Below the pieces are notes generated by a model. The model ran no database searches and had not been told where the DNA came from. It saw only the letters and a program-made list of their open reading frames with translations. The position numbers and the translations under genes were made by a program. A stretch of 64,000 nt of DNA from Bdellovibrio sp. ArHS (GTDB lineage Bacteria > Bdellovibrionota > Bdellovibrionia > Bdellovibrionales > Bdellovibrionaceae). The first letter of the stretch is position 1; every line of letters starts with the position of its first letter. Shown one piece after another: positions 1-9,181 of this stretch. Location: contig NZ_JTEV01000004.1 in assembly GCF_000786105.1 (NCBI RefSeq), forward strand, positions 1-64,000, written 5' to 3'.

Positions 1-1
1 T

Positions 2-2029
2 AAGGTGACTGGCACTCAAGCGTTGACGACAGGCTGTACAGCTGCGCAGACGTTGACGTGGATTTCTACGACAGATTCATTAGCATGTACCGATATTGCT
101 ATTGATGATTCTCAAGTTAATTTCGGTTCACAAGCTGCAGGGAATTTTTTTGCGGCCCCCGAGGGCAGCGCTGGTGTTCCGGTCTTCAGATCTATCGCCA
201 CTTCTGATTTGCCGACATCGGCGGTGACACAATGGACGACAAATGGTTCTGACATCCATTTTAATACGGGAAAGGTAGGTTTGGGAACAACGAGTCCGGT
301 TACGCTTGTTGACACCCGTACGGCCGCAACTCCCACCCTTGCCGCATCAGTGAACACGTACCCCACCCCGCTTACAGTTTATCCGAGCAATTCCTACAAT
401 GAGGCAAACTTAACAGGTCTTATTGCCGACGGCGTTACGACAATAGGGCTGGATCATATCATTTTAAATCCCTCGGCTCCTGTGAGCTCGAGCTTGTCGG
501 GAAGGTACGTGAGTATCGTAGTCCCACCCACGGCCACCAATAATAATCAGTCCACGAACATTGGAGTGTCTGCCAAGGTCAGAGATTATGCCGCCGTGGG
601 CACGACGGGCTCTTTATATGGGGCCGATATAGGAGTGCAGTATTTTGGCGCGGGCGCCAGAAGTTTTCTTGTCGGTCTTCAAGGTACTGCGAACGTGGCA
701 AACTACAATTCAACCAATCAAGCCTCAACGGTCGGAAGTGTTTTCGGTGGGCACTTTACAGCCAGTGTAAACACGACAGGTGGTAGTGCTGAGGAAGTGC
801 GTGGCCTTTCCTCTATTTCAGCGAATTCTGGAACGATCGAGAGACAGCTTGGAGCGCATAGCTTTGCGACTAATAACGCTTCAGGAACAGTAACCTATCA
901 AAGGGGAATGGGTGTGAGCGCCGTCAATGATGGCACGATTGCGGCTACAGGTCATCAAGCGGGGCTTGAGGTTGCGGCCAGCACCTCGAATGCCATAAAT
1001 GCCCAATGGGGATTTATGAGTTCTACTGTTAACACGAGCACTGGAAGTAGTGGGACACAAATGGCCGGCGGAGCTTTCGCTGCTAACAATGGCTCTGGAT
1101 CTTTGAATGACCAAAGGGGACTCCAAGGGTACGCTCAAAACAATGGCTCTGGTACAATAAACTCGCAAATTGGTCTCATCGGCGGCGCCCAGAATACCAG
1201 TGTTGGAACACTCGTCAGCGCGGTGGCGGTGATGGGCCACTCGCAGAATTTGGGGGCGGGAACAATTGATTCAGCTGTTGGTGTAAATGGCGAAATCCTA
1301 AATGATCATGCCGGAGGAACTATTGCTAACTCCTATGCCTTTACAGGAACGGTTCGGCGCAACAGCGGTACCATCACCAATGGCTACGGACTTTTTCTCG
1401 GACCCATTGTTGCGACAAATGCATGGTCCATTTTTGTGAGTGACGCTGCCGCCCCCAGCTACTTCGCTGGAAAAATAGGGGTGGGTAATTTCAGTCCCGC
1501 GTACAATCTTGATGTTACCGGCGACGTCAATGCGACGGGGTGTGTTCGTGCTAGCAACTCCACGTTGGGCGGAACCTGCGCTTCTGATGAACGTTTGAAA
1601 CAGGATGTACAATCTTTCACTTTGGGTCTTGAAGCACTTTTAGGAGTCAACCCTCGCTACTTTAAATATAACGGCCTGGGTGGGCAGCCTGCCAGTCGGG
1701 AGTTTGAACTCGGCGTAATTGCGCAAGAAGTTGAAATGACAGCGCCAGAACTCATCGTTCCGAAGAAAGTGAAGCTCCATTCTGATGACAGTCAAACAAC
1801 TGAAATCAAGCAGGTCAACTACACGGCTTTGACTTACGTCCTCATCAACTCAGTGAAGGAGCTTTATCATCGTTGGTCGACCGATAGCCAAGCTGTTCAT
1901 CAGGAGTTAGCCTCTAAGGATCACAGGATTCAACTGCTTGAGCAGGACAACGCCAAGAAATCAAAAGAACTTGATGCCATCAAAGCATGGCTGTGCGCGA
2001 AGGATCCAGCGGCGCCATTTTGTATATAG
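2..2029 (+). CDS. S74-chaperone-capped fibre-like surface protein, 3' part
   Basis: The reading frame is open to the window edge, so the gene begins upstream; a GTG at 5 is internal. Residues are dominated by Gly/Ser/Thr/Asn, with loose repeats of about 20-25 residues in the middle, each carrying a variant of N-x-G-T-I-x (for example GSGTINSQIG, GAGTIDSAVG, GGTIANSY), which suggests a beta-solenoid or trimeric fibre. Near the C-terminus SDERLKQDVQ and GVIAQEVE mark a peptidase S74 intramolecular chaperone domain, followed by a coiled coil (about residues 625-660) and a short Cys-containing tail. S74 domains trimerise and then autocleave phage tail spikes and bacterial adhesins. Bdellovibrio-like genomes carry many such proteins, and no phage genes lie nearby, so a secreted or surface fibre is the likelier reading. 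Substrate unknown. Confidence 0.85.
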   Translation, partial: KVTGTQALTTGCTAAQTLTWISTTDSLACTDIAIDDSQVNFGSQAAGNFFAAPEGSAGVPVFRSIATSDLPTSAVTQWTTNGSDIHFNTGKVGLGTTSPVTLVDTRTAATPTLAASVNTYPTPLTVYPSNSYNEANLTGLIADGVTTIGLDHIILNPSAPVSSSLSGRYVSIVVPPTATNNNQSTNIGVSAKVRDYAAVGTTGSLYGADIGVQYFGAGARSFLVGLQGTANVANYNSTNQASTVGSVFGGHFTASVNTTGGSAEEVRGLSSISANSGTIERQLGAHSFATNNASGTVTYQRGMGVSAVNDGTIAATGHQAGLEVAASTSNAINAQWGFMSSTVNTSTGSSGTQMAGGAFAANNGSGSLNDQRGLQGYAQNNGSGTINSQIGLIGGAQNTSVGTLVSAVAVMGHSQNLGAGTIDSAVGVNGEILNDHAGGTIANSYAFTGTVRRNSGTITNGYGLFLGPIVATNAWSIFVSDAAAPSYFAGKIGVGNFSPAYNLDVTGDVNATGCVRASNSTLGGTCASDERLKQDVQSFTLGLEALLGVNPRYFKYNGLGGQPASREFELGVIAQEVEMTAPELIVPKKVKLHSDDSQTTEIKQVNYTALTYVLINSVKELYHRWSTDSQAVHQELASKDHRIQLLEQDNAKKSKELDAIKAWLCAKDPAAPFCI

Positions 2030-2036
2030 CGGCGCC

Positions 2037-2438
2037 CTAATTACGAACACCCCAACCAAACAGCTCCACATAGATGCTGTCTTCGATGAAAGCAAAGCGC
2101 AGTCTGCCGTGGTGGGACCCTTCAAACCACGGGCGGAACTCTACGCGCGTCAGACAAACCTGTCCCGGCGCCAGCCAAGGTGGGCAATTGCTTTGTGCCC
2201 AAAAAGAAGAGCCCATGATAAAAACCCCACGAAGTTGAACCGGTTGCGAGCCGGTATTGCGAAGGGTGAAATCCACACAGCGGCTGAAGTGTAGCCATTG
2301 GCTGCCAAAATTATAAGAATAGTAGCGGTTTGCCTTGGTCTCTAACTGGCCCTGTTGAGTTTTGATTTCCAGAGAAGGGCTAGCGACGGCAGGGAGTGTT
2401 AAAAACAAACTTAGAAAAAGAGGCAAAAGCATTTTCAT
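2037..2438 (-). CDS. Secreted hypothetical protein (133 aa)
   Basis: Begins at an ATG 6 nt after GGAGGTCC; the Met five codons upstream lies before this ribosome site and is unlikely. A Sec signal peptide (KMLLPLFLSLFLTLPAVASP) is followed by a beta-rich domain with three Cys and the pattern FTLRNTGSQPVQLRGVFI then GQVCLTRVEFRP. This resembles the immunoglobulin-like ASH/HYDIN-type 'choice-of-anchor' fold, in which proteins describe a mean value extended by an anchoring motif. That family link is inference from pattern only. The gene converges on the S74 gene with 7 nt between stops and diverges from the MFS gene. Function unknown. Confidence 0.7.
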   Translation of the reverse strand: MKMLLPLFLSLFLTLPAVASPSLEIKTQQGQLETKANRYYSYNFGSQWLHFSRCVDFTLRNTGSQPVQLRGVFIMGSSFWAQSNCPPWLAPGQVCLTRVEFRPWFEGSHHGRLRFAFIEDSIYVELFGWGVRN

Positions 2439-2514
2439 AAGGACCTCCGACATTTTTATTTTTTACTAATAAGAAATTGGTCGCAAAGTTTTTCCGTAGT
2501 ATGCTGGCGATGTC

Positions 2515-3705
2515 ATGAATGAGCCCGTCTGGTCCCCTCTGAAAATTTCTTTATATCGATCCTTCTGGATCTGTGCTTTCTTGTCAAATTTAGGCACGTG
2601 GACTCAGGACGTGGCGGCCAGTTGGGTGATGACACATTTAAATACGTCTCCGCTAGTGATTTCTTTGCTTTCATTTTCCAGCAATTTACCCATTTTGTTT
2701 TTAAGCATTCCGGCGGGGTTTATAGCGGATCTAGGACACCGTCGTCGGGTGCTGCTTTTTGCCCAAGGTCTGATGTTTTTTGCCGCGGGACTTTTAGCGT
2801 ATCTGGTATGGCAGGAACAAATCACTGAACTCAGCCTTTTGGCGCTCGCGTTGACCATGGGAGTGGGCTTCGCCTTGACGAATCCGGCTTTTCAATCGGT
2901 GTTGACCGACTTGGTGCCACATCCCCTGCAGCAACAGGCGGTTTTGGTGTACTACATGGGTATTAACATCACGCGTGTTCTCGGTCCGACAGTGGGCGGA
3001 GGATTGTTAAGTTTCTTTGGTCCTAGCACCGCCTTCTTAGTGAACAGCATTTCTTTTTTAGGACTGATTTTTTTCTTCTGGATATGGCCTGTGAAAGAGG
3101 CGCCTACAGAAAGTCCAAAAAAAATCACTTTTACGGAAGATGATTGGAAGCCGCTTTTTTCTTTGCACAATCTGAAACTTTGGGTCGAGATTTTTCTGGT
3201 CACCTTTTGTGCCTCTTCCATGTGGGCTCTTTACCCGACGCGAGGTCGTTTAGAGTTAGCTCTTAATTCCTGGCAGTACGGGTCTTTGTTGGGTTGCTTT
3301 GGTTTGGGGGCTTGTGTCAGTGCATTTCTTTCTGAAAAAATCATGCAGCCGCATCGGACCAAGAACTCTTTGGCGGGTTCCTACATTGTCTATGCTGTGG
3401 GTATTTTGTTGTTAGCGGTCGCGCCTAACTTTGGGGTGATGTGTTTTGCCATGTTTTTCTGTGGAACGGGATGGCTGGTGCTTTCCACACTGATGAATAT
3501 GAGTTCACGCCAGATCACCGGAAAGTCGCACTTAAAGGCCACTATGTTAGGAGTCTTTCTCGCTGTTTTCTATGCAGGGATGGCGGTGGGCTCTGTCAGT
3601 TGGGGAGCGGTGGCCCGGGTGTCACAAACTTCCTGGGCCTTGATTATTGCGGGAGTAGCCTTGGCGCTGATCGGTTTTTCCAAAGGTCTGCGCGCACGTG
3701 CCTAG
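2515..3705 (+). CDS. MFS transporter, EntS/MFS_3-like exporter
   Basis: 396 residues with about twelve hydrophobic segments. The N-terminus (NLGTWTQDVAASWVM) and the loop after TM2 (PAGFIADLGHRRRVLLFAQ) match the MFS_3 group (PF05977), which includes the enterobactin exporter EntS and macrolide-type exporters. Works in the inner membrane as a proton-coupled exporter; the substrate cannot be read from sequence. ATG start at 2515. The stop shares the palindromic CTAG with the stop of the convergent small gene at 3702, giving a 4-nt overlap. No siderophore biosynthesis gene is nearby, so an iron link is not supported. Confidence 0.85.
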   Translation: MNEPVWSPLKISLYRSFWICAFLSNLGTWTQDVAASWVMTHLNTSPLVISLLSFSSNLPILFLSIPAGFIADLGHRRRVLLFAQGLMFFAAGLLAYLVWQEQITELSLLALALTMGVGFALTNPAFQSVLTDLVPHPLQQQAVLVYYMGINITRVLGPTVGGGLLSFFGPSTAFLVNSISFLGLIFFFWIWPVKEAPTESPKKITFTEDDWKPLFSLHNLKLWVEIFLVTFCASSMWALYPTRGRLELALNSWQYGSLLGCFGLGACVSAFLSEKIMQPHRTKNSLAGSYIVYAVGILLLAVAPNFGVMCFAMFFCGTGWLVLSTLMNMSSRQITGKSHLKATMLGVFLAVFYAGMAVGSVSWGAVARVSQTSWALIIAGVALALIGFSKGLRARA

Positions 3706-3908
3706 TGGACGCGATGGTGACGCGGTTCTTTTTCGCTGGAACAACACGGGCACTGCGCTTTTTCTTGCAGAACATGAAACTCAGCGGCTTGTTCATAGCT
3801 AAACTCTAAAGCTCCACCACAGATATCGCAGTTATTAATCTCTTTGCGGAAGTCCTCACGCTTATTAAATTCTTCGGTAGGGATAATATTGAATTTGAAA
3901 ACTTCCAT
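3702..3908 (-). CDS. Small Cys-rich, probably zinc-binding protein (68 aa)
   Basis: A 68-residue protein preceded by AAGGAGATCCC directly before ATG. Two Cys pairs, CDICGG (about residues 28-33) and CPCCS (about 54-58), followed by HHRVH, look like a zinc ribbon or treble-clef site. No signal peptide, so probably cytoplasmic. It converges with and overlaps the MFS gene by 4 nt. I do not recognise the family; function unknown. Confidence 0.65.
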   Translation of the reverse strand: MEVFKFNIIPTEEFNKREDFRKEINNCDICGGALEFSYEQAAEFHVLQEKAQCPCCSSEKEPRHHRVH

Positions 3909-4078
3909 GGGATCTCCTTTGCTTTATTCAAGGTCCGCGCCGCTTCGGCACCGTAATAAACTTATCGGTCCGCATCGTCTCAACTTGAGACTTTTTTGCG
4001 GTCAATGCGGTGGTTTGAGCGCTGCATTACGTCCGGTTTTATTAGTCTATAGGCGAAGGTCTGGGTAAACTCCCTTCC

Positions 4079-4570
4079 ATGAAAGACTATATCCAATATC
4101 TGCAAGACGTTTTAGGCCTGCAAAATGTGATGCTGCCGGCCTCTGAAGCCGGCAAGGCCCAGACACATTTTTTTACTCTGGATGGAGTCTTTGCGCCGAC
4201 AGAAAAACACTATTGTGAATTGGTCTTTTTGAACATTCTTACCCAAAGCAAAGAAAGTTTCTTTTTGCCGGAAGTCCGAGATCTTTTCGACAAAATGAAA
4301 AACGCGATGAAGCTTAAGAACCTGCAGGTGCTGGAACTTGATTGCACCGTGGAAGATCGCTCGCAGCTTCCTTCTGAACTTGCAGAAATTTGTGAAAGCC
4401 GTGTGGTTGTTGTTTTCAGTTCTTTTCCCAAAGATATTGGTGAGCTGATTTTTAAAGGACCTGGCAAATGGATAGAAACCTATAGCCCGGCTTATTTGTT
4501 GGAAGATGCCGCTGCCAAAAAAGTGGTCTGGAACGATTTGCAAAAAGTGATGCGGGAGCTCGATCTATGA
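4079..4570 (+). CDS. Conserved hypothetical protein translationally coupled to nfeD
   Basis: 163 residues, no signal peptide and no transmembrane segment. It has alternating hydrophobic beta patterns (LQVLELDC, RVVVVFSSF) that suggest an alpha/beta cytoplasmic domain. Its TGA overlaps the ATG of the downstream NfeD-type gene (ATGA), so the two are probably translated together. I do not recognise the family. Context suggests a soluble partner of the NfeD/slipin membrane pair, which is inference. Confidence 0.7.
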   Translation: MKDYIQYLQDVLGLQNVMLPASEAGKAQTHFFTLDGVFAPTEKHYCELVFLNILTQSKESFFLPEVRDLFDKMKNAMKLKNLQVLELDCTVEDRSQLPSELAEICESRVVVVFSSFPKDIGELIFKGPGKWIETYSPAYLLEDAAAKKVVWNDLQKVMRELDL

Positions 4571-5841
4571 AAAAAACTCTGATCGCATTGTTCATCCTGT
4601 TCATGTTTTCGTTACAGGCCCAGGCGACATGCACGCTGGCGGTGACGATCAATGATGCAATCACCGCGTCGACTTCGGATTATCTGGCGCGAGCTGAAAG
4701 TATCGCCAAAGACAATCGGTGCGAAGCGCTTTTTGTGCGTATGAACACTCCTGGCGGAAGTTTGCAAAGCACACGTTTGATTGTTGAACAGATTCTAAGA
4801 TCTGAGATTCCTTATTTATGTCTGATTACTCCCAGTGGCGGAGGCGCGGGCAGTGCGGGGGCTATTATTCTGCAGGCCTGTCATGTCAACGGCGGATTGA
4901 CGGCCACGAACATCGGTGCGGCAACTCCGATTCTTGGCACCGGCGAAAACACTCCCGAAGATCTCCGCAAAAAAATTATTAACGATACAGTCAGTTGGAT
5001 GGAAGGCGTAACTCAGCTTCGCGGTCGCAATCTGGATTTCGCCAAAGAAATTGTCACCGAGGCGAAATCGTTAAGTAGCGAGGCTGCGCATAAAGCCAAG
5101 GCCCTTGATATTCTGGCACAGAATGAAATGGATTTTCTGAAACAGGCAGAGGGTCGCAAAGTTCTGGTGAACGAGAAGAAAGAGTTCACGGTCAAAGTCA
5201 GTGAACTGCGAGAGTTCTCTCCGGATCTTCGTTATAAAGTTCTGAGTTTTGTTGCGGATCCGGAATTTGCTTACTTGTTATTCATGGGCAGTTTGGGATT
5301 GCTCTATGTCGAAATCACCCATCCAGGTTTGATCGCGCCGGGAGTGATCGGTGGGATCGGGTTGGTTTTATCTTTAGTCGCTTTCCATAAGTTGGACATC
5401 GTCTGGGGTGGACTGGCTTTGATTCTTCTGGGAATCGTTTTTTTGATTCTGGAAATTTTCGTAACAAGTTTTGGTTTGCTGGGGATTGGAGGACTGGTGG
5501 CGGTCTTCGTTGGAAGTTTGTTCCTCTTTGATGCACAGGCGACGGGTTATACTCTGCCTTTGTCTTTGATTTTATCTGTGGTCGCAGTTTTAGGATTTTT
5601 CTTTTTAGGAATTGGCTATCTGGCCCTAAAAACCATCCGTCATAAAAGTAAAGATGCGGATGCTGATTTAGCCAGCCATAAGGGAGTCGTGGTCGCAGTT
5701 GAAGCCTTGGGGCATCGCGGGCAGATTCAAATCATGGGCGAAACCTGGTTCTTCGTTTCCGAAGACTCTTTGCAGGTGAACGACCAGGTGCAGGTCACGG
5801 GGCGCCAGGGACTGACATTGAACGTAAAAAAAGTTTTATAA
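4567..5841 (+). CDS. NfeD-type membrane-bound ClpP-class serine protease
   Basis: 424 residues. A signal peptide (1-20) leads a ClpP/SppA-like domain: [11 protein letters not shown] (about 59-69) and [10 protein letters not shown] with the probable nucleophile Ser96 in the G-S-A-G motif. From about residue 225 there are four to five transmembrane segments and then a C-terminal OB-fold (about 365-424), the full-length NfeD architecture. In characterised archaeal homologues the N-terminal protease cleaves the C-terminus of the partner stomatin. Here the partner SPFH gene follows 10 nt downstream, as in the usual nfeD-slipin operon. Start is fixed by the ATGA overlap with the upstream gene. Confidence 0.9.
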   Translation: MKKTLIALFILFMFSLQAQATCTLAVTINDAITASTSDYLARAESIAKDNRCEALFVRMNTPGGSLQSTRLIVEQILRSEIPYLCLITPSGGGAGSAGAIILQACHVNGGLTATNIGAATPILGTGENTPEDLRKKIINDTVSWMEGVTQLRGRNLDFAKEIVTEAKSLSSEAAHKAKALDILAQNEMDFLKQAEGRKVLVNEKKEFTVKVSELREFSPDLRYKVLSFVADPEFAYLLFMGSLGLLYVEITHPGLIAPGVIGGIGLVLSLVAFHKLDIVWGGLALILLGIVFLILEIFVTSFGLLGIGGLVAVFVGSLFLFDAQATGYTLPLSLILSVVAVLGFFFLGIGYLALKTIRHKSKDADADLASHKGVVVAVEALGHRGQIQIMGETWFFVSEDSLQVNDQVQVTGRQGLTLNVKKVL

Positions 5842-5851
5842 GGAGAAAGCA

Positions 5852-6601
5852 ATGGAATTTTTAATAGCCATAGTCATCATCGGTGGAATCATCCTAAGTT
5901 CCATGATCAAGATTTTAAACGATTGGGAACGCGGCGTGGTTCTGCGTCTGGGTAAAGCCGTCGGTGTTCGCGGTCCGGGCCTGATTTTACTCATTCCTTT
6001 TATCGAGCGCATGATCAAGATCGACACTCGCACCATCGCTATGGACGTGCAGCCTCAAGACGTGATCACCAAAGACAACGTCAGTATGCAGGTAAATGCG
6101 GTGGTTTATTTCAAAGTGATTTCCCCTTTAGAGGCGATCACAAAAATTGAAGACTACTACTTTGCTACAAGCCAATTGGCGCAAACAACTTTGCGTTCGG
6201 TGATGGGTCAGTATCCTCTGGATGACGTATTAGAGCACAGAGATAAAATCAACTCTGCCCTGCAAGGCATTTTGGATAAACACACGGAAGCCTGGGGGAT
6301 CAAAGTGACGATGGTCGAAGTAAAACAGATCGATCTTCCCAAAGAAATGCAAAGAGCGATGGCGCGAGAAGCGGAAGCTGAGCGTGAGCGTCGTGCGAAA
6401 GTCATCAGTGCCGACGGTGAGGTTCAGAGGGCCCAGAAGCTTCAAGAAGCTTCGAATACTTTGGCTGGTTCGCCTTCCGCGTTGCAATTGGCTTATCTGC
6501 AGACCTTAACAGAAATCGCTGGTGATAAAACGAACACGGTGATTTTTCCTTTGCCGCTGGATATCATTAAGCCTCTTTTGGATTCGCAAAAGCAAAACTA
6601 G
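5852..6601 (+). CDS. Slipin (stomatin-like SPFH/band 7 protein)
   Basis: 249 residues: one N-terminal membrane hairpin ([19 protein letters not shown]), then the SPFH domain ([19 protein letters not shown] and the [14 protein letters not shown] strand). An alpha-helical Ala/Glu-rich region ([17 protein letters not shown]) drives oligomerisation. Slipins form membrane microdomain rings and work with NfeD proteases, whose gene sits immediately upstream. AAGGAGAAAGCA precedes the ATG. The region near the C-terminus ([10 protein letters not shown]) matches the usual slipin tail, the part cut by NfeD proteases in archaeal pairs. Confidence 0.93.
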   Translation: MEFLIAIVIIGGIILSSMIKILNDWERGVVLRLGKAVGVRGPGLILLIPFIERMIKIDTRTIAMDVQPQDVITKDNVSMQVNAVVYFKVISPLEAITKIEDYYFATSQLAQTTLRSVMGQYPLDDVLEHRDKINSALQGILDKHTEAWGIKVTMVEVKQIDLPKEMQRAMAREAEAERERRAKVISADGEVQRAQKLQEASNTLAGSPSALQLAYLQTLTEIAGDKTNTVIFPLPLDIIKPLLDSQKQN

Positions 6602-6688
6602 ACTTTCATCTGCGCTCATCTGTGCTGTTTAATAAAGGGGTAGGCATGATGCCACCCCTTTGCTTGAACCTTCATGGATGGAGTGTCA

Positions 6689-7846
6689 GTGAAACTGATT
6701 TGGGCGTCTTTGTGTTTCATCTTTGTGTATGTCAGTTTTCTTTCTGAAGCAAAATCCTCTCTGATCCAGGGATCAGAGCTGGTTCGTGTGCGTTTGTTGT
6801 CGACAACGGAAAAAGTTCAAATTTCGGGCCTGGGCTTAAAGTTTCACAATTTGGATCGTCCTTATCGTCCTGTGGCCATTCCCAATAATGGTCACGCAGA
6901 AGTTCGCTTGATGCAGCGAGAAGGCAAGAAGGTGTGGTCTCTACGTATTAATAACAAAGACCCCGAGACTCTTTTTTCCGAAAAATTTCTTTATATTCAA
7001 GGTGAAAACCTGCGCGTGGGAGCGCAGGCTTTGCCCCAAAAAGTTCTTCTTCACGCCAGCAAAGAAAAAGTGGATGTCGTGGGTGTGATGCCCTTGGAAG
7101 ATTATGTCGTGGGTGTCCTGGCCAGCGAAATGCCGTTGTCCTGGCCGATGGAGAGTTTAAAAGCTCAGGCCGTGGCCGCGCGCTCATACGCTTTGGCCGT
7201 GATGAACGAGCGTAAAGAACAGCCGTATCACTTGGAAAGCAACATTCTGGATCAGGTTTTTCGGCATGTGCTAGCGGAAGATGAAAAGGATCCTTTGCTT
7301 AAAAAAGCCCTGCAAGCAGTGAAAGAAACCCAAGGGCAAAAGCTTTACAGTGCAAACGATCAAGTGCTGAAGGCCTTCTTTCATTCCGATTGCGGCGGGA
7401 AAACCACGACACCTAAAAACGTCTGGAATTATGGCGTGAACACGGGGGTCGCCACGGACAGTTCCTGTCCCACGAATCCACGCGCGCACTGGAAACTTGC
7501 CTTAAGTAAAAGCGAATTGCATCGGCGTTTGGGCTTACCCCCCATTGCTAAAATCGACTTTATCCGCAACGTCGCCGACCAAAGAGTTCTCAAAGTAAAG
7601 GTGGCCTTGAACGATTCTTCAGAGAAATTGATTTCGGCCAATGACTTTCGGCAGAAGATCGGATTTACCGAACTTCGCAGTGCTCTTTTTGAGATGAAAA
7701 AAGTGGGCGAAAGTTTTGTCTTTGAAGGGCGTGGCTTCGGTCACGGCGTCGGACTTTGTCAGTGGGGAAGTCGAGCCTTGTCGCGATCAGGGTTGAATTA
7801 CCAACAAATCCTAAGCCACTATTATCCGTTAGCGAAGCTCAAGTAA
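6689..7846 (+). CDS. SpoIID/LytB-domain protein, probable peptidoglycan lytic transglycosylase
   Basis: 385 residues from the GTG at 6689, chosen because GGAG lies 5 nt before it and it gives a clean MKLIW signal peptide; an ATG at 6674 in frame lacks a ribosome site. The SpoIID core is clear: PLEDYVVGVLASEMP, LKAQAVAARSYAL, FHSDCGGKT and the C-terminal GRGFGHGVGLCQWG. In Bacillus, SpoIID cuts denuded glycan strands. In a bacterium that remodels its own and its prey's wall, a secreted wall-cutting role fits, but the target is not shown by sequence. Two Cys (DCGGK and SSCPT) may form a disulfide as in SpoIID. Confidence 0.88.
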   Translation: MKLIWASLCFIFVYVSFLSEAKSSLIQGSELVRVRLLSTTEKVQISGLGLKFHNLDRPYRPVAIPNNGHAEVRLMQREGKKVWSLRINNKDPETLFSEKFLYIQGENLRVGAQALPQKVLLHASKEKVDVVGVMPLEDYVVGVLASEMPLSWPMESLKAQAVAARSYALAVMNERKEQPYHLESNILDQVFRHVLAEDEKDPLLKKALQAVKETQGQKLYSANDQVLKAFFHSDCGGKTTTPKNVWNYGVNTGVATDSSCPTNPRAHWKLALSKSELHRRLGLPPIAKIDFIRNVADQRVLKVKVALNDSSEKLISANDFRQKIGFTELRSALFEMKKVGESFVFEGRGFGHGVGLCQWGSRALSRSGLNYQQILSHYYPLAKLK

Positions 7847-7910
7847 CTGTTTTAAAGTTTTTATTGCGCCAGTCAGGGAAAGAAGAAGGTCAGGAAATAA
7901 AAAAAGGATC

Positions 7911-7931
7911 TTCGCAAGAAAGACCTGCGAA
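7911..7931 (-). terminator. Probable terminator of the 25-codon gene
   Basis: Arms TTCGCA/TGCGAA with a 9-nt loop. Read on the minus strand the hairpin is followed 5 nt later by a run of seven T (A-run 7899-7905 on plus). It lies downstream of the small gene at 7964-8041. Confidence 0.5.
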
Positions 7932-7963
7932 AAAAAATTGGAAAGCCCAAAATCAGTAAATTT

Positions 7964-8041
7964 TTAGAATCCCAAAAAGACTCGGGCCGCGAACATAAAA
8001 ACCGCTCCCAAGATCAATGCATTTGTCGCTGTGATAGTCAT
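7964..8041 (-). CDS. 25-residue single-pass membrane peptide
   Basis: Read on the minus strand this is a 25-codon frame whose product starts MTITATNALILGAVFMFAA and ends RVFLGF. Nearly the whole chain is one hydrophobic helix with a single Arg near the end, typical of bacterial small membrane proteins or type I toxin peptides. AAGGAAATAGTC precedes the ATG with good spacing, and a hairpin plus T-run follows. It stands alone between two plus-strand genes. No antitoxin RNA was identified. Real expression is unproven. Confidence 0.5.
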   Translation of the reverse strand: MTITATNALILGAVFMFAARVFLGF

Positions 8042-8335
8042 GACTATTTCCTTTATAGTTTCGATACAATCCCATTTCGGTAAGGTGAGGAAAAATCTTA
8101 AATATTTTTGTTTTCGTCGAACTTTTGACCATCTCAAGATGTGACAGCAGTGCCCTTTTTGCGCTCATCCCACAGACATTAGACGACAAACAGGGGGCTG
8201 TTTCAGTCCGAGAATGGTCGTGAATCCGTCGTAATTCCAAAGGGTTATGCGTTTTTATCGGGCTTGGCACAAGCATCGCAATAGTCATCTTGTGAGCGGT
8301 TCCTTTTAAACCGGACTGCTTAAAGAGAGGCTGAT
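8042..8335. other. Intergenic region upstream of lipoprotein gene
   Basis: About 290 nt with no convincing gene; the long minus-strand frame across it has atypical composition. It holds the promoter of the 25-codon gene on one strand and a sigma54-like element on the other. Confidence 0.5.
8264..8280 (+). promoter_or_regulatory. Candidate sigma54 (-24/-12) promoter
   Basis: TTGGCAC then 5 nt then TCGCA: the GG and GC dinucleotides are separated by exactly 10 nt, as in the RpoN consensus (TGGCAC-N5-TTGCA), with one mismatch at the -12 element. It sits 56 nt before the ATG of the downstream lipoprotein gene. Short match, so chance occurrence is possible. Confidence 0.4.
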
Positions 8336-9103
8336 ATGAAAACATTCAACTCAAAACTGATCCTCACGATGGCAGCATTCGCACTTATGGGTGTTGGCTG
8401 CGGTCAAAGCAATCAGTTCCAAACGAATTCAGTAGTTCAGCCACCACTTATTGGCGGAGACGGCATCATCCCTGATTCTCCAGATGGAAGTGGTTCGAAC
8501 AGCAACGGTTCGACTTCAACAGGTTCTAACACGGTGACTTTCACTCCTGTGTCGATTGCTGAGTTCAACTCTTATGTAGCTATGCATCCGTTGAACAATC
8601 CAACGAACTTTAAACTGACAGTTGATTTGAATAACGCTGGCAATGGCCGCTATGCGGGAACTGTAAAGATCTCTTACGTGGATACTGGCTATCAATATGA
8701 AGGTAAATTTGAAGCAGGTTCTGGCACAAACGTGGATGCTTACAAATTAAAAGACGCAGGTCTTATGGAAGCTGAGTTCAACAGATGGTTCATCATCAAC
8801 GGTAAGTACTACTTCTCGGCATTCTTTCAAGACGCTTACGGTGCGGTCGTGTTGGTGGTTGATAACTACGTCAATCAAGGTGATGCGCAAGGTTCAGGAA
8901 CATTGTCGGGCTCGGTTTATTACAAAAACTTCGCTCAATCTTATGTGCAACAGTCACCTTACAGAAAGTGCTGGTACATCTATGACGGTCCTTACAATTG
9001 CCGCGCTTCTGCTGTGATTAATAAAAACACTCCCTACCCAGGAGACGGTTACAGAAAGTTGGGAACTTTCTCAGGACTTTCTAAAGCAGCAGCGATTAAG
9101 TAA
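8336..9103 (+). CDS. Secreted lipoprotein, hypothetical (255 aa)
   Basis: Signal peptide ending in the lipobox LMGVGC (Cys about 22), then a Ser/Gly/Asn-rich linker (GSGSNSNGSTSTGSN) and a Tyr-rich beta domain of about 190 residues, for example YAGTVKISYVDTGYQYEG. Two Cys late in the chain (RKCWYIYDGPYNC) could form a disulfide. Probably anchored to the outer membrane. It is followed 78 nt later by another lipoprotein gene on the same strand. Family not recognised. A sigma54-like site lies upstream. Confidence 0.75.
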   Translation: MKTFNSKLILTMAAFALMGVGCGQSNQFQTNSVVQPPLIGGDGIIPDSPDGSGSNSNGSTSTGSNTVTFTPVSIAEFNSYVAMHPLNNPTNFKLTVDLNNAGNGRYAGTVKISYVDTGYQYEGKFEAGSGTNVDAYKLKDAGLMEAEFNRWFIINGKYYFSAFFQDAYGAVVLVVDNYVNQGDAQGSGTLSGSVYYKNFAQSYVQQSPYRKCWYIYDGPYNCRASAVINKNTPYPGDGYRKLGTFSGLSKAAAIK

Positions 9104-9181
9104 GAAAACGAAGAATGATTATAAAGTTAGATTAAAAGTGTAACGAAACAAGGACAAAAGATCGGTAACAGGAGAGATTTT

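Noticed and set aside
2-2029. Prophage tail-fibre locus
   Set aside because: S74 domains occur in phage, but all downstream genes are chromosomal and no other phage gene is visible.
7953-8345. 130-codon minus-strand ORF
   Set aside because: It overlaps the start of the lipoprotein gene, has no ribosome site and an unprotein-like composition; the 25-codon gene in another frame explains the good ribosome signal.
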